64,000 bases of DNA from Clostridiales bacterium (GCA_025757645.1 CP107216.1:1177501-1241500); one strand, 5' to 3'; positions 42,738 to 51,084 are shown, counted from the stretch's first letter. The notes: generated from the letters alone by a model not told the origin. Translations and numbers: made by a program.

Positions 42738-43349
42738 ATGGCCAATCTTGTCATTACAATCGGAAGAGAGAACGGCAGCGGTGGCCGCCAGCTCGGCAGC
42801 GAACTGGCAGCGGCGTTGGATGTCAAGTGCTATGACTCGGAACTCATCAACGAGACGGCGAAAGCGAGCGGCTTTGCCAAGAGCTTTGTCGAGACGCATG
42901 AGGAGCACCGTCCGGGCAGCTTCCTGTATTCGCTCGTGACGGGCGGCGGTGTTGTCGCCGACGAGCAGCCGTTCCCGGTGCAGATCTTTCAGGCGCAGTC
43001 GGAGGTCATCCGCACGATCGCCGCGCGCGAGCCGTGCGTCATCGTCGGCCGCTGCGCGGACTATGTCCTGCGCGACGATCCGAACGTTGCGCTCGTGAAC
43101 CTGTTTGTGCACGCGCCGCTGGCTGCCCGCATCCGCCGCGAGAGTGCACGCACGAACACCACGCCCGCGGAAGCGGAAAAGCGCATCCGCCAGGTGGATA
43201 AGGAGCGCGCGGCGTACTATAACTTCTTCTCCTCCAAGCGCTGGGGCGATGCGCAGGCCTATGACCTGTGCGTCAATACCGACGGGCTGGAGATCAGCGA
43301 CGTTGCCAAGCTCGTGCTCCGCTATCTGGAGCTGCGCGGTCTGCGCTGA
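42738..43349 (+). CDS. Cytidylate kinase-like protein
   Basis: A 203-residue protein of the cytidylate-kinase-like family. ITIGRENGSGGRQLGSELA is a P-loop-type nucleotide-binding stretch, CVIVGRCADYVLRD and RIRQVDKERAAYYNFFSS follow as in the family. Members occur widely in Clostridia and are distinct from canonical Cmk; their substrate is uncertain. AGGAGG precedes the ATG, only 19 nt after the SLH gene, which suggests cotranscription. It ends at a strong terminator. Confidence 0.85.
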   Translation: MANLVITIGRENGSGGRQLGSELAAALDVKCYDSELINETAKASGFAKSFVETHEEHRPGSFLYSLVTGGGVVADEQPFPVQIFQAQSEVIRTIAAREPCVIVGRCADYVLRDDPNVALVNLFVHAPLAARIRRESARTNTTPAEAEKRIRQVDKERAAYYNFFSSKRWGDAQAYDLCVNTDGLEISDVAKLVLRYLELRGLR

Positions 43350-43374
43350 ATCAGCGGAATCATGATATAAGGAA

Positions 43375-43407
43375 AACCCGGCAGACGCTCAGGCGTCTGC
43401 CGGGTTT
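43375..43407. terminator. Bidirectional terminator between convergent genes
   Basis: AACCCGGCAGACGC / GCGTCTGCCGGGTT, 14 bp, 4-nt loop. The loop contains the stop codon of the minus-strand GIY-YIG gene. Confidence 0.8.
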
Positions 43408-43754
43408 GTCATGTCGGGGAGATGGTCTGCGAGCTTTGCGTCCGGCACCGGCCGGATATCCGCCCCGGCCAGAGCGGGGCAGAGGTCGGGCAGGCACGCC
43501 GGATCTGCGATGAGCGCATCTTTCTGCGCGCGCGTCAGGCGCTTGATGCGCGCCTCGAGCTGCCGGGCGGTCGTGGCGGTGTCGGTCGTCAGCAGCAGCG
43601 CCAGCGCCGTGACCGGATGGCTGCGCGTGTACTTCGCGCAGCCGGGCAGACGCGCGACGTGCTGCCGCAGGCGGCGCGCAATGTCCGGCGTCATGCCCGT
43701 GTAGAGCGAGCCGTCTGCGCAGCGCAGAAGATAGACATAGTGGCGCTTATCCAT
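43389..43754 (-). CDS. GIY-YIG domain protein
   Basis: A 121-residue protein beginning MDKRHYVYLLRCADGSLYTG, which holds the Y-V-Y ... L-Y-T form of the GIY-YIG nuclease motif. RRLRQHVARLPGCAKYTRSH contains the usual catalytic Arg and following Tyr region. It resembles the small UPF0213/YhbQ-type group. A GGGGA site lies upstream of the ATG. The role is unknown; single-domain members are thought to act on DNA structures. Confidence 0.85.
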   Translation of the reverse strand: MDKRHYVYLLRCADGSLYTGMTPDIARRLRQHVARLPGCAKYTRSHPVTALALLLTTDTATTARQLEARIKRLTRAQKDALIADPACLPDLCPALAGADIRPVPDAKLADHLPDMTNPADA

Positions 43755-43865
43755 GAAAAAGTCCCCGTTTCCCGTGTAAAATGCGTGAAAAGAGCATAGC
43801 ACAAAACTGTCAATTTTTCAAACGCGCGCCTCTGCCGCATTGTGCAAAAGCGCGAATTCGGCTGC

Positions 43866-43933
43866 AAATATTCATTGATTCTCTGAATATTCGCGCGTTT
43901 TGTGAATATTCAAGGGAGAAATCCGAATATTCA
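43866..43933 (+). promoter_or_regulatory. Four phased (T)GAATATTC boxes
   Basis: AAATATTCA at 43866, GAATATTC at 43885, 43904 and 43925. Start-to-start spacing is 19, 19 and 21 bp, near two helical turns. They end 13 bp before the -35. The half-site TGAATA/TATTCA resembles ArgR boxes, suiting an amino-acid transporter, but the regulator is not proven. Confidence 0.65.
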
Positions 43934-43946
43934 TGCACGAAAATGC

Positions 43947-43975
43947 TTGACAGCCTCACGCTCGCGTGCTATCAT
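43947..43975 (+). promoter_or_regulatory. Promoter of the amino-acid ABC transporter
   Basis: TTGACA, 17 bp, TATCAT (43970-43975). A good sigma-A match. Confidence 0.8.
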
Positions 43976-44036
43976 ACGACCATACCAAACGGGGCGCGAG
44001 CCCCAATCTATTTTGTTTGAGGAAGAGGCTAATAAA

Positions 44037-44825
44037 ATGAAGAAATTTGTTGCACTGCTTCTGGCAGTCCTCATGGTCGCATCTCTGTGCGCCTGTGGCC
44101 AGAAGGATACCCAGACGGGTTCGGACATCAAGACCGTGACCGCCGGCAAGCTCACCATGTCCACCAACGCGCAGTTCCCGCCGTACGAGTCCGTTGCGGA
44201 CGACGGCAAGGGCTACGAGGGCACCGGCTTTGAAGGCATCGACATCGAGATCGCTTACGCTCTGGCGCAGAAGCTGGGCCTGGAGCTGGTCGTCGACGAT
44301 ATGGACTTTGACTCCGCTCTGAGCGCTGTCCAGACCGGCAAGAGCGACATCGTTGCCGCCGGCGTGACCGTCACGCCCGAGCGTCAGAACACCATGAGCT
44401 TCACCGACAGCTACGCCAACGGCGTTCAGGTCGTCATCGTGAAGGAAGGCTCCGATATCAAGAGCATTGATGATCTCGAAGGCAAGCAGATCGGCACCCA
44501 GCGCGGCACCACCGGTTATAGCTATTGCATCGATGATTACGGCGAGGACAGCGTGGTTCCCTTTGATGACGGCGCGACCGCCGTGCAGAACCTGCTCGCC
44601 GGTAAGGTCGACTGCGTCGTGATCGACAAAGCGCCGGCTCAGGAGTACGTCAAGGCGAACGCCGGTCTGACCATTCTGGACACCGAGTACGCCAACGAGG
44701 ATTACGCCATCGGCATGGCTAAGGACAACACCGCGCTGCAGGAAGCCCTGAACAAGGCGCTGGCCGAGCTCAAGGCGGACGGCACCATCCAGTCCATCAT
44801 CGACAAGTATATTTCCGCGAAGTAA
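44037..44825 (+). CDS. Polar amino-acid ABC transporter, solute-binding lipoprotein
   Basis: A 262-residue lipoprotein. The signal MKKFVALLLAVLMVASLCAC ends in a lipobox with the lipidated Cys before GQKD. LTMSTNAQFPPYES, GFEGIDIEIAYALAQKLG, DIVAAGVTVTPERQ and the RGTTGY segment are hallmarks of the family 3 binding proteins. Substrate is likely a polar amino acid such as arginine, glutamine or cystine. It heads a three-gene operon behind the GAATATTC array. The in-frame upstream extension is rejected because it crosses the promoter. Confidence 0.93.
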   Translation: MKKFVALLLAVLMVASLCACGQKDTQTGSDIKTVTAGKLTMSTNAQFPPYESVADDGKGYEGTGFEGIDIEIAYALAQKLGLELVVDDMDFDSALSAVQTGKSDIVAAGVTVTPERQNTMSFTDSYANGVQVVIVKEGSDIKSIDDLEGKQIGTQRGTTGYSYCIDDYGEDSVVPFDDGATAVQNLLAGKVDCVVIDKAPAQEYVKANAGLTILDTEYANEDYAIGMAKDNTALQEALNKALAELKADGTIQSIIDKYISAK

Positions 44826-44849
44826 TCGCATCCAAAATGCAAACCACGT

Positions 44850-44874
44850 AAAGGGCGGCCAACTGCCGCCCTTT
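44850..44874 (+). terminator. Read-through hairpin after the binding-protein gene
   Basis: AAAGGGCGGC / GCCGCCCTTT, 10 bp, 5-nt loop, no U-run. Common between binding-protein and permease genes, where it raises expression of the former. Confidence 0.65.
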
Positions 44875-44900
44875 GCGCGTAGAAAGAAAGAGGTATCTAC

Positions 44901-45677
44901 ATGGGTAATTGGGCGCAGCTTTACGCCGACCTGACGGCGCAGCTGCAGGCCGGGCAGGCCCTCGGCTTCTGGGACAACGCCTTCGTCGGCTTTTACCAGA
45001 GCTTTGTGGCCGCCGGACGCTGGAGACTGTATCTGAACGGCCTGCTCACCACGCTCGAAGCGACGATCCTGGCGCTGCTGCTGGGCGTCGTGCTCGGCGT
45101 CGTCGTCGCGGTCATCCGCACGGCGCACGACCAGCAGCGCGCCGGGCACAAGAATGTGATCCTCGGCGTGTTCAACGCCATCTGCAAGATCTATACGACC
45201 ATCATCCGCGGCACGCCGATGATGGTGCAGCTGCTGATCATGAGCCTCGTGATCTTCGCCAGCAGCCGCAACTATACCATGATCGGCATTCTGGCCCTTG
45301 GCATCAACTCCGGCGCTTACGTCTCGGAGATCGTCCGCAGCGGCCTCATGTCGGTCGACCCCGGCCAGATGGAGGCCGGCCGCAGCCTGGGCATGAACTA
45401 CTTCACGACCATGCGCTTCATCGTCATTCCGCAGGCGATCAAAAACATCCTGCCGGCCCTCGGCAACGAGTTCATCACCCTGCTCAAGGATACGTCCCTC
45501 ATCACCGTCATCGGCGGCAAGGAGATGACCTATGCGGCCAAGGCGGTCATCGCCAAGACGTATCAGGGCCTGTTCCCGCTGTTCGGCATCGCGCTGATGT
45601 ACCTGCTGCTGGTCATGCTGTTTTCCAAGCTGCTCGGTGTGCTTGAAAGGAGGCTGCGTCAAAGTGATCGACGTTAA
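44901..45677 (+). CDS. Polar amino-acid ABC transporter permease
   Basis: A 258-residue HisM/GlnP-type permease. NGLLTTLEATILALLLGVVL starts the transmembrane part, YTTIIRGTPMMVQLLI is the conserved TIIRGTP entry, and the EAA loop reads MEAGRSLGMNYFTTMRFIVI. About five membrane segments are visible. The ATPase gene starts 14 nt before its stop. Confidence 0.94.
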   Translation: MGNWAQLYADLTAQLQAGQALGFWDNAFVGFYQSFVAAGRWRLYLNGLLTTLEATILALLLGVVLGVVVAVIRTAHDQQRAGHKNVILGVFNAICKIYTTIIRGTPMMVQLLIMSLVIFASSRNYTMIGILALGINSGAYVSEIVRSGLMSVDPGQMEAGRSLGMNYFTTMRFIVIPQAIKNILPALGNEFITLLKDTSLITVIGGKEMTYAAKAVIAKTYQGLFPLFGIALMYLLLVMLFSKLLGVLERRLRQSDRR

Positions 45678-46386
45678 ACATCTGTCCAAATCGTTCGGCG
45701 ACCACCTCGTGCTCGATGATATTTCCGAGCACGTCAGCCCCGGCGAAAACGTGGTCATCATCGGCCCCTCCGGCTCCGGCAAGTCGACGTTCCTGCGCTG
45801 CCTGAACCTGCTCGAGCAGCCGACGGCCGGTACCATCACCTTTGCCGGCACGGAGATCACCGACCCGAAGGTGAATATCGACGCCATGCGCCGCCAGATG
45901 GGCATGGTGTTCCAGCACTTCAACCTGTTTCCGAACATGACCGTGCGCAAGAATATCACGCTCGCGCCCGTGCAGACGAAGCTCATGTCGCAGGCGGAGG
46001 CGGATGCAGAGGCGGACAAGCTCCTTGCCCGCGTCGGCCTGGCCGACCGGGGCGACAGCTATCCGTCCGCACTCTCCGGCGGCCAGAAGCAGCGCATCGC
46101 CATCGTGCGTTCGCTCGCCATGCACCCGAAGGTCATGCTCTTTGACGAGCCGACGAGCGCGCTCGACCCCGAGATGGTCGGCGAAGTGCTCGATGTCATG
46201 AAGGAGCTGGCGCACGAGGGCATGACGATGGTCGTCGTCACGCACGAGATGGGCTTCGCCCGCGAGGTGGGCGACCGTGTCCTGTTCATGGCCGACGGCA
46301 AGATCGCCGAGTCCGGCACGCCGAAGGATATCTTTGAGCACCCGCAGTGCGCGCGCCTGCAGGACTTTTTGGCCAAGGTGCTGTAA
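45664..46386 (+). CDS. Polar amino-acid ABC transporter ATP-binding protein
   Basis: A 240-residue ABC ATPase. Walker A IGPSGSGKSTFLR, signature LSGGQKQR, Walker B VMLFDEPTSALDPE and the H-loop VTHEM are all present. The GTG start was chosen because AGGAGG lies 9 nt upstream and the family N-terminus (IDVKHLSKSFG) begins there; it overlaps the permease end. A terminator follows. Confidence 0.95.
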   Translation: MIDVKHLSKSFGDHLVLDDISEHVSPGENVVIIGPSGSGKSTFLRCLNLLEQPTAGTITFAGTEITDPKVNIDAMRRQMGMVFQHFNLFPNMTVRKNITLAPVQTKLMSQAEADAEADKLLARVGLADRGDSYPSALSGGQKQRIAIVRSLAMHPKVMLFDEPTSALDPEMVGEVLDVMKELAHEGMTMVVVTHEMGFAREVGDRVLFMADGKIAESGTPKDIFEHPQCARLQDFLAKVL

Positions 46387-46398
46387 GTGACATTGCGA

Positions 46399-46427
46399 CC
46401 GCGCAGCCTGACCGGCTGCGCGGTTTT
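46399..46427 (+). terminator. Terminator of the ABC transporter operon
   Basis: CCGCGCAGCC / GGCTGCGCGG, 10 bp, 5-nt loop, TTTTC. Confidence 0.85.
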
Positions 46428-46445
46428 CTGCGGAAAGGAGCCAGA

Positions 46446-47267
46446 ATGCCGGAACTGACCTGTCCCGTCTGCGGCGGCGCGCTGCACCGGGAGGAGAGAT
46501 CCCTGCGCTGCGGCGCAGGGCACTGTTACGATCTCGCGCGGCAGGGCTATGTGAATCTGCTGCGCACGAACCGATCCAAGGATAAGCGTCACGGCGACGA
46601 TAAGCGCATGGTGGCCGCGCGCACCGCGTTTCTGGACGCGGGCTATTACGCGCCGCTGCGAGATGCCATCGCTGCCGCCGCGACGGAATACACCTCCGGA
46701 GATGCAGGCGTGCTCGATGCCGGCTGCGGCGAGGGATATTACACCGCCCACGTCCTGCACACGCTGCAGGCGCAGGGGGCAAGCCCCTCCGTGTGCGGCG
46801 TGGACATCTCGCGCGATGCGCTCATCTGCGCGCACCGCCGCGCGCCGGAGCTGACGCTGGCCGTGGCCAGCATCGCGCACCTGCCGGTCGCGGATGCGAG
46901 CTGTGACCTCGTGCTCAATGTCTTCGCGCCGCACGACGCGGCTGAGTTTGCGCGCGTGCTGCGCCCCCAAGGGGTGCTGCTGCGTGTCATCCCGCTCGAG
47001 CGCCATCTCTGGGGGCTCAAGCGGGCGGTGTACGACCACCCGTATGAAAACACCGTTCCCGACCCGGCGCTGCCCGGCTTCGCGCTCGCAGAGCAGCGGA
47101 CGCTGCGCGGCACGATCACCCTGCGCACGAACGCCGACATCGAGGCACTGTTTTGCATGACGCCGTATTACTATAAGAGCGGCGCGCGCGACCAGGCCAA
47201 GCTCCACGCGCTCGACACCCTGACCACGGAAACTGAATTTGCCCTCCTGATCTACCGGAAAGCATGA
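46446..47267 (+). CDS. rlmA: 23S rRNA (guanine-N1)-methyltransferase RlmA type
   Basis: A 273-residue SAM-dependent enzyme. The N-terminal zinc ribbon (CPVCGGALHREERSLRC ... HCYD) and RQGYVNLLR are diagnostic of RlmA, which methylates the N1 of a guanine in hairpin 35 of 23S rRNA. VLDAGCGEGYYTAHVL is the SAM motif. In Gram-positive bacteria the homologue TlrB/RlmAII acts on G748 and can affect macrolide response. AAAGGAG lies upstream of the ATG. Confidence 0.88.
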   Translation: MPELTCPVCGGALHREERSLRCGAGHCYDLARQGYVNLLRTNRSKDKRHGDDKRMVAARTAFLDAGYYAPLRDAIAAAATEYTSGDAGVLDAGCGEGYYTAHVLHTLQAQGASPSVCGVDISRDALICAHRRAPELTLAVASIAHLPVADASCDLVLNVFAPHDAAEFARVLRPQGVLLRVIPLERHLWGLKRAVYDHPYENTVPDPALPGFALAEQRTLRGTITLRTNADIEALFCMTPYYYKSGARDQAKLHALDTLTTETEFALLIYRKA

Positions 47268-47273
47268 AAAACG

Positions 47274-47300
47274 TTAGCACTCGAATCAAAAGAGTGCTAA
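47274..47300. promoter_or_regulatory. CIRCE element (HrcA operator)
   Basis: TTAGCACTC-N9-GAGTGCTAA, an exact match to the CIRCE consensus, 138 bp upstream of the Hsp20 gene. HrcA repression with heat-shock release is expected. Confidence 0.92.
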
Positions 47301-47437
47301 CGTTTACTTTTTGTTCATGATATATACTTTATTTATTCATAATTGTATAGTAATTTATATATCGTAAAGAGCGAGAGAAATAAATCGAACGCTCGAGAAA
47401 ATGATTACCGTGTATAGAATTCTAGGAGGAATATAAA
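47301..47437 (+). promoter_or_regulatory. AT-rich leader of the Hsp20 gene
   Basis: Several TATACT/TATAGT words (47323, 47346) could be -10 boxes, none with a clear -35. TAGGAGGA lies just before the ATG. The AT content is far below the GC of the region. Confidence 0.4.
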
Positions 47438-47872
47438 ATGTTCGAAATCATGCCTTTTGACCGCAGAAGCTATCGTATGAGCTACAATCCGTTCCGCGAG
47501 CTGGAACAGATGGAGAAGAATTTCTGGGGTGACCAGCAGGTCAATCCGTTCCGCACCGACATTTCCGAGACGGCGGACGGCTATAAGCTTGAAGCCGACC
47601 TGCCGGGCTTCCGCAAGGAAGACATCCACATCGATATCGACGATGACATTCTGTCCATCCATGCCGAGCACAAGGACAGCAAGGGCGAAAAGGACGACAA
47701 GGGCGATTACATTCGCCGCGAGCGTTACTACGGTTCTTACTCCAGAAGTTTCAACGTGTCCGAGATCGACGTCGAGGGCATCAAGGCCGCCTATGAAAAC
47801 GGAGTCCTGACGCTGACCATGCCCAAGAAGGCCCCGGCAAAGCCGGAGTCCAAGCACCTCGAGATCGAGTGA
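47438..47872 (+). CDS. Hsp20/alpha-crystallin small heat-shock protein
   Basis: A 144-residue chaperone. The N-terminal arm FDRRSYRMSYNPFRELE precedes the alpha-crystallin domain (about 40-135), with ADLPGFRKEDIHIDIDDDIL and the conserved ENGVLTLTMPKK. It binds unfolding proteins without ATP. A CIRCE element upstream places it under HrcA, which in Bacillus governs dnaK and groE; small heat-shock genes with CIRCE occur in some Clostridia. A terminator follows. Confidence 0.95.
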   Translation: MFEIMPFDRRSYRMSYNPFRELEQMEKNFWGDQQVNPFRTDISETADGYKLEADLPGFRKEDIHIDIDDDILSIHAEHKDSKGEKDDKGDYIRRERYYGSYSRSFNVSEIDVEGIKAAYENGVLTLTMPKKAPAKPESKHLEIE

Positions 47873-47932
47873 TCGAGGGCCAAAATCGTTAAATCCTTTC
47901 ATCTCTCATTTTCCTTTCATCCCCCTATCGAA

Positions 47933-47965
47933 AAGGCGTCCGGTGTCCGGCCGGGCGCCTTTTTC
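47933..47965 (+). terminator. Terminator after Hsp20 gene
   Basis: AAGGCGTCCGG / CCGGGCGCCTT, 11 pairs with one wobble, then TTTTT. Confidence 0.8.
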
Positions 47966-47979
47966 ATGCCCGGCCGGAC

Positions 47980-48007
47980 TTGACAGGGCGGGGGAGCGCT
48001 GTATAAT
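47980..48007 (+). promoter_or_regulatory. Strong sigma-A promoter
   Basis: TTGACA, 16 bp, TATAAT (48002-48007), 32 nt before the DMT permease start. Both hexamers are perfect. Confidence 0.85.
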
Positions 48008-48039
48008 AGGGTGACTTTGTCGGAATCGAGAGAACCGTT

Positions 48040-48918
48040 ATGCAAAAACTCAGTCAAAAAACACAGGGCATCGTCTATGTCCTCATTGCGGCGTTCGGCT
48101 TTTCGCTCATGTCCATGTTCATAAAGCTGGCGGGCGATCTGCCGTCGTTTGAAAAGGCATTTTTCCGCAACTTTGTCGCGCTCATTTTTATCACCATCCT
48201 CATGCTGCGCAGCCGCACATCGTTCCGGCCGGAGCGGCGCAATCTCCCGGCGCTGTTCGGCCGGTGCTTTTTCGGTACGCTGGGCCTGCTGTGCAATTTC
48301 TATGCCATCGGCAAGCTGAACCTGCCGGACGCGAACATGCTCAACAAGCTCTCGCCGTTTTTCGCCATCCTGTTTTCGATCTTCCTGCTGCGCGAAAAGC
48401 CGAACCTTGTGCAGGTCCTTGGTGTGCTGGTCGCCTTCGGCGGCAGCGTGTGCATCATCAAGCCGAGCTTCGCTAATCCCCAGATGCTCCCGGCGCTGGC
48501 CGGCGTGCTCGGCGGGTTGGGCGCGGGCGCTGCGTATACGTTCGTGCGTTATCTCGGCGCGCGCGGGGAAAACGGCAGCCGGATCGTGTTTTACTTCTCG
48601 GCGTTTTCGTGCATCGTGTGCGTGCCGTTCGTGGCGCTGGATTATGCGCCGATGAGCCTGCTCCAGCTCGTGTATCTGCTGCTGGCGGGCGCGTTCGCGT
48701 GCGTCGGGCAGCTCGGCATCACGAAAGCCTATGTCTGCGCGCCGGCCAGGGAGATCTCGGTGTATGACTATACGCAGGTGCTCTTTGCCGCGGCGCTGGG
48801 CTTTTTCGTCTTTGGTGATGTACCGGACTGGCTCAGCGTCTTGGGCTATGTGCTCATCTGCGGCGCGGGCGTCGGCATGTTTCTCTATAACCGGCGGCAC
48901 GACGCTGCCCATCCCTGA
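48040..48918 (+). CDS. EamA/DMT-family permease
   Basis: A 292-residue membrane protein with ten hydrophobic segments in two EamA repeats. KTQGIVYVLIAAFGFSLMSM starts the first and ALAGVLGGLGAGAAYTFVRY the second; FSIFLLREKPNLVQVLGVL is the usual helix 4-5 stretch. Such permeases export or import amino acids and metabolites. The substrate is unknown. It has its own promoter and terminator. Confidence 0.9.
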   Translation: MQKLSQKTQGIVYVLIAAFGFSLMSMFIKLAGDLPSFEKAFFRNFVALIFITILMLRSRTSFRPERRNLPALFGRCFFGTLGLLCNFYAIGKLNLPDANMLNKLSPFFAILFSIFLLREKPNLVQVLGVLVAFGGSVCIIKPSFANPQMLPALAGVLGGLGAGAAYTFVRYLGARGENGSRIVFYFSAFSCIVCVPFVALDYAPMSLLQLVYLLLAGAFACVGQLGITKAYVCAPAREISVYDYTQVLFAAALGFFVFGDVPDWLSVLGYVLICGAGVGMFLYNRRHDAAHP

Positions 48919-48926
48919 AAAAATCG

Positions 48927-48966
48927 GTTGACGCCGGATGTATGGGCATCCGGCGCCAACTTTTTT
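48927..48966 (+). terminator. Terminator after DMT permease
   Basis: GTTGACGCCGGATG / CATCCGGCGCCAAC, 14 positions with one mismatch, 6-nt loop, TTTTTT. Confidence 0.88.
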
Positions 48967-49020
48967 GCGTTTTTCATCACGGCGTGGAAAAGTGTTGAGC
49001 AACGCATCCCCCCTGGGAGC

Positions 49021-49050
49021 TTGTGCAGGAAGCGACTGGTGCGTTATAAT
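49021..49050 (+). promoter_or_regulatory. Promoter of cbiM operon
   Basis: TTGTGC, 18 bp, TATAAT (49045-49050). The start of transcription would lie about 30 nt before the ATG, leaving no room for a leader riboswitch. Confidence 0.6.
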
Positions 49051-49088
49051 CTTGTCATAAGAAACGAAGGGAAAGGGCGGTGCATCCT

Positions 49089-50168
49089 ATGCATATGGCA
49101 GATGCGTTGCTCACGCCGGCGGTCGCCGGTGTGATGTACGCCGCTTCTGCGGTCGTTGCGGGGGCCTCGATCGTGGAGCTGCACAAGGAAGAAAAGCAGG
49201 ATCTGACCTCAGCGGCCAAAAAGTTGCCGACCATGGCCGTCATGTCGGCGCTCGTGTTCGCGGGGCAGATGATCAACTACACCATCCCCGGCACCGGCTC
49301 GTCCGGCCATCTGTGCGGCGGCCTGCTGCTCACGTCCGTACTCGGGCCGTGGGCGGGATTTTTGTCCATGATCGTGATCCTCACGATCCAGTGCCTGTTC
49401 TTTGCCGACGGCGGTCTGCTGGCGCTGGGCGCAAACGTCTGGAACATGGCGTTTTACGGCTGCTTCGTCGGATATTTTCTCATTTACCGGCCGCTGATGC
49501 GCAGCCGCTGCTTTGCGCGGCGCGGCGAGCGGGCGGCGAACCGCCTCAAGATCACGCTTGCGTCCGTGCTCGGCTGCGTGCTGACGCTGCAGCTCGGCGC
49601 GTTCTCGGTCGTGCTGGAGACGACGCTCTCCGGCATCACGGATCTGCCGTTCGGCGCGTTCTGCGCCATCATGCAGCCGATCCATCTGGCCATCGGCCTG
49701 ATCGAGGGCCTCATCACGGCGGCGGTGCTGCTGTTCCTCTATGAGGCGCGGCCGGAGCTGCTGCGCGATGTGCGCATGAGCGGCGAAACCACCGGCAAGG
49801 CCTCGTTCAAGGGCACGATCGCGGTCATCGCCATCGCGGCGGTGCTCGTCGGCGGCGGCTTGTCGCTGTTGGCCAGCGGCAACCCCGACGGGCTGGAGTG
49901 GTCGCTGTTCGGCAACAGCGACGCCGGCTACACGCAGAACATGGGCCTCGACGAGGACAGCTACGGCGTGCAGAGTAGCGCGGCCGACAAGGCCGGCACC
50001 GTGCAGGAAAAGACGGCGTTCCTGCCGGACTATTCCTTCGCCGGGAGCGATTCCGCGGCGGGCACGTCCGTGTCCGGCATCGCGGGCGCTGCCATCGTGG
50101 CGGCGGCAGCGGCGCTTATCTGCGGTGTCGGCGGCATCTGCCGGCATAAGAAAAACCATTCGCAATAA
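49089..50168 (+). CDS. cbiM: Cobalt ECF transporter, CbiM-CbiN fusion
   Basis: A 359-residue protein. The ATG giving MHMADALLTP was chosen because His2 is the conserved metal ligand of CbiM/NikM and must be the second residue; a GTG three codons earlier is rejected. Residues 1-220 match the metal-binding S-component (GHLCGGLLLTSVLGPW, ANVWNMAFYG, MQPIHLAIGLIEGLIT). Residues 235-359 hold two membrane helices flanking GNPDGLEWS, the CbiN/NikN pattern. Cobalt is favoured over nickel by the corrinoid genes downstream. The Ser/Ala-rich linker is long. Confidence 0.88.
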   Translation: MHMADALLTPAVAGVMYAASAVVAGASIVELHKEEKQDLTSAAKKLPTMAVMSALVFAGQMINYTIPGTGSSGHLCGGLLLTSVLGPWAGFLSMIVILTIQCLFFADGGLLALGANVWNMAFYGCFVGYFLIYRPLMRSRCFARRGERAANRLKITLASVLGCVLTLQLGAFSVVLETTLSGITDLPFGAFCAIMQPIHLAIGLIEGLITAAVLLFLYEARPELLRDVRMSGETTGKASFKGTIAVIAIAAVLVGGGLSLLASGNPDGLEWSLFGNSDAGYTQNMGLDEDSYGVQSSAADKAGTVQEKTAFLPDYSFAGSDSAAGTSVSGIAGAAIVAAAAALICGVGGICRHKKNHSQ

Positions 50169-50201
50169 TCAATAATCTCGATACCAGGCATCCAAATACG
50201 A

Positions 50202-50247
50202 CCCATGCGGCAAGCTCCTCTCGGGGCTTGCCGCAATGGGCGTTTTT
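50202..50247 (+). terminator. Hairpin between cbiM and cbiQ
   Basis: GCGGCAAGC / GCTTGCCGC with 10-nt loop, extended by CCAT/AATGG, then GCGTTTTTG. Probably a leaky terminator. Confidence 0.6.
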
Positions 50248-50271
50248 GTACAAACGGGGAGGTGAGCACAC

Positions 50272-51072
50272 ATGAACAAAGCGCAGCAAGCGAGCGTCGA
50301 GCTGCGGGCCATGGACGAGCTGGCGGCGCAGGATTCGCCGATGCACCGGCTCAGCCCGCTGTCCAAGCTCTTTGTGACCGTGCTCTACATCGTCGTGACG
50401 GTCTCGTTTCACAAGTACGATATCTCGGGCGTGTTCGTCATGGTGCTCTTTCCGCTCGTCGGTTATCAGGTCGGCATGATCCCGGTACATACGTGCTTTC
50501 ACAAGCTGCGCGTGGTCATGCCGCTCGTGTGCGCGGTGGGGCTGTTCAACCCCTTCTTTGACAAGCGGATCGTGCTGTACATCGGCGCGGTCGGCGTCAG
50601 CGGCGGTGTGATCTCCATGCTGACGCTGATGATGAAGGGCATCTTCTGTCTCATGGCGTCGTTCCTGCTCGCGGCGACGACGAGCATCGAGGATATCTGC
50701 CGCGCGCTGCGGCAGCTGCACGTGCCGAAGGTGCTCACGTCGCTGCTGCTGCTCACATTCCGGTATATCTCCGTGCTGCTCGACGAGGCGGCCATCATGA
50801 CGGATGCCTACCGTCTGCGTGCGCCGGGGCAGAAGGGCGTGCATATCTCGGCCTGGGGATCGTTTCTGGGCCAGTTGCTGCTGCGCAGCATGGACCGCGC
50901 GACCGCGCTCTATGAGAGCATGGAGCTGCGCGGCTATCACGGGGAGTTTCATTACGCGCAGGGCCGGCCGTCGAGTCGGGCCTCGTGGCCGTTTGCCATT
51001 GGGTGTGCGGCGCTGATCGTGCTGGCGCGGCTGTACAATCTGCCGGCGCTGCTGGGCGGACTTTTTGCCTGA
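50272..51072 (+). CDS. cbiQ: Cobalt ECF transporter T component
   Basis: A 266-residue CbiQ/EcfT protein with about five membrane helices. SPMHRLSPLSKLFVTVLYIV opens the membrane part. The coupling motifs with A-R-G near the C-terminus read ALYESMELRGYHG. It connects CbiM to the ATPase. GGGGAGGTG precedes the ATG. cbiO follows 12 nt later. Confidence 0.9.
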   Translation: MNKAQQASVELRAMDELAAQDSPMHRLSPLSKLFVTVLYIVVTVSFHKYDISGVFVMVLFPLVGYQVGMIPVHTCFHKLRVVMPLVCAVGLFNPFFDKRIVLYIGAVGVSGGVISMLTLMMKGIFCLMASFLLAATTSIEDICRALRQLHVPKVLTSLLLLTFRYISVLLDEAAIMTDAYRLRAPGQKGVHISAWGSFLGQLLLRSMDRATALYESMELRGYHGEFHYAQGRPSSRASWPFAIGCAALIVLARLYNLPALLGGLFA

Positions 51073-51084
51073 GGAGGGGCGCAT

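Noticed and set aside
47268..47310. The inverted repeat after rlmA read as a simple terminator
   Set aside because: It matches the CIRCE consensus exactly, including the 9-bp spacer. It may also end rlmA transcription, but operator is the primary call.
48967..49088. A cobalamin or NiCo riboswitch before cbiM
   Set aside because: I found no B12-box or NiCo core, and the promoter leaves only about 30 nt of leader.
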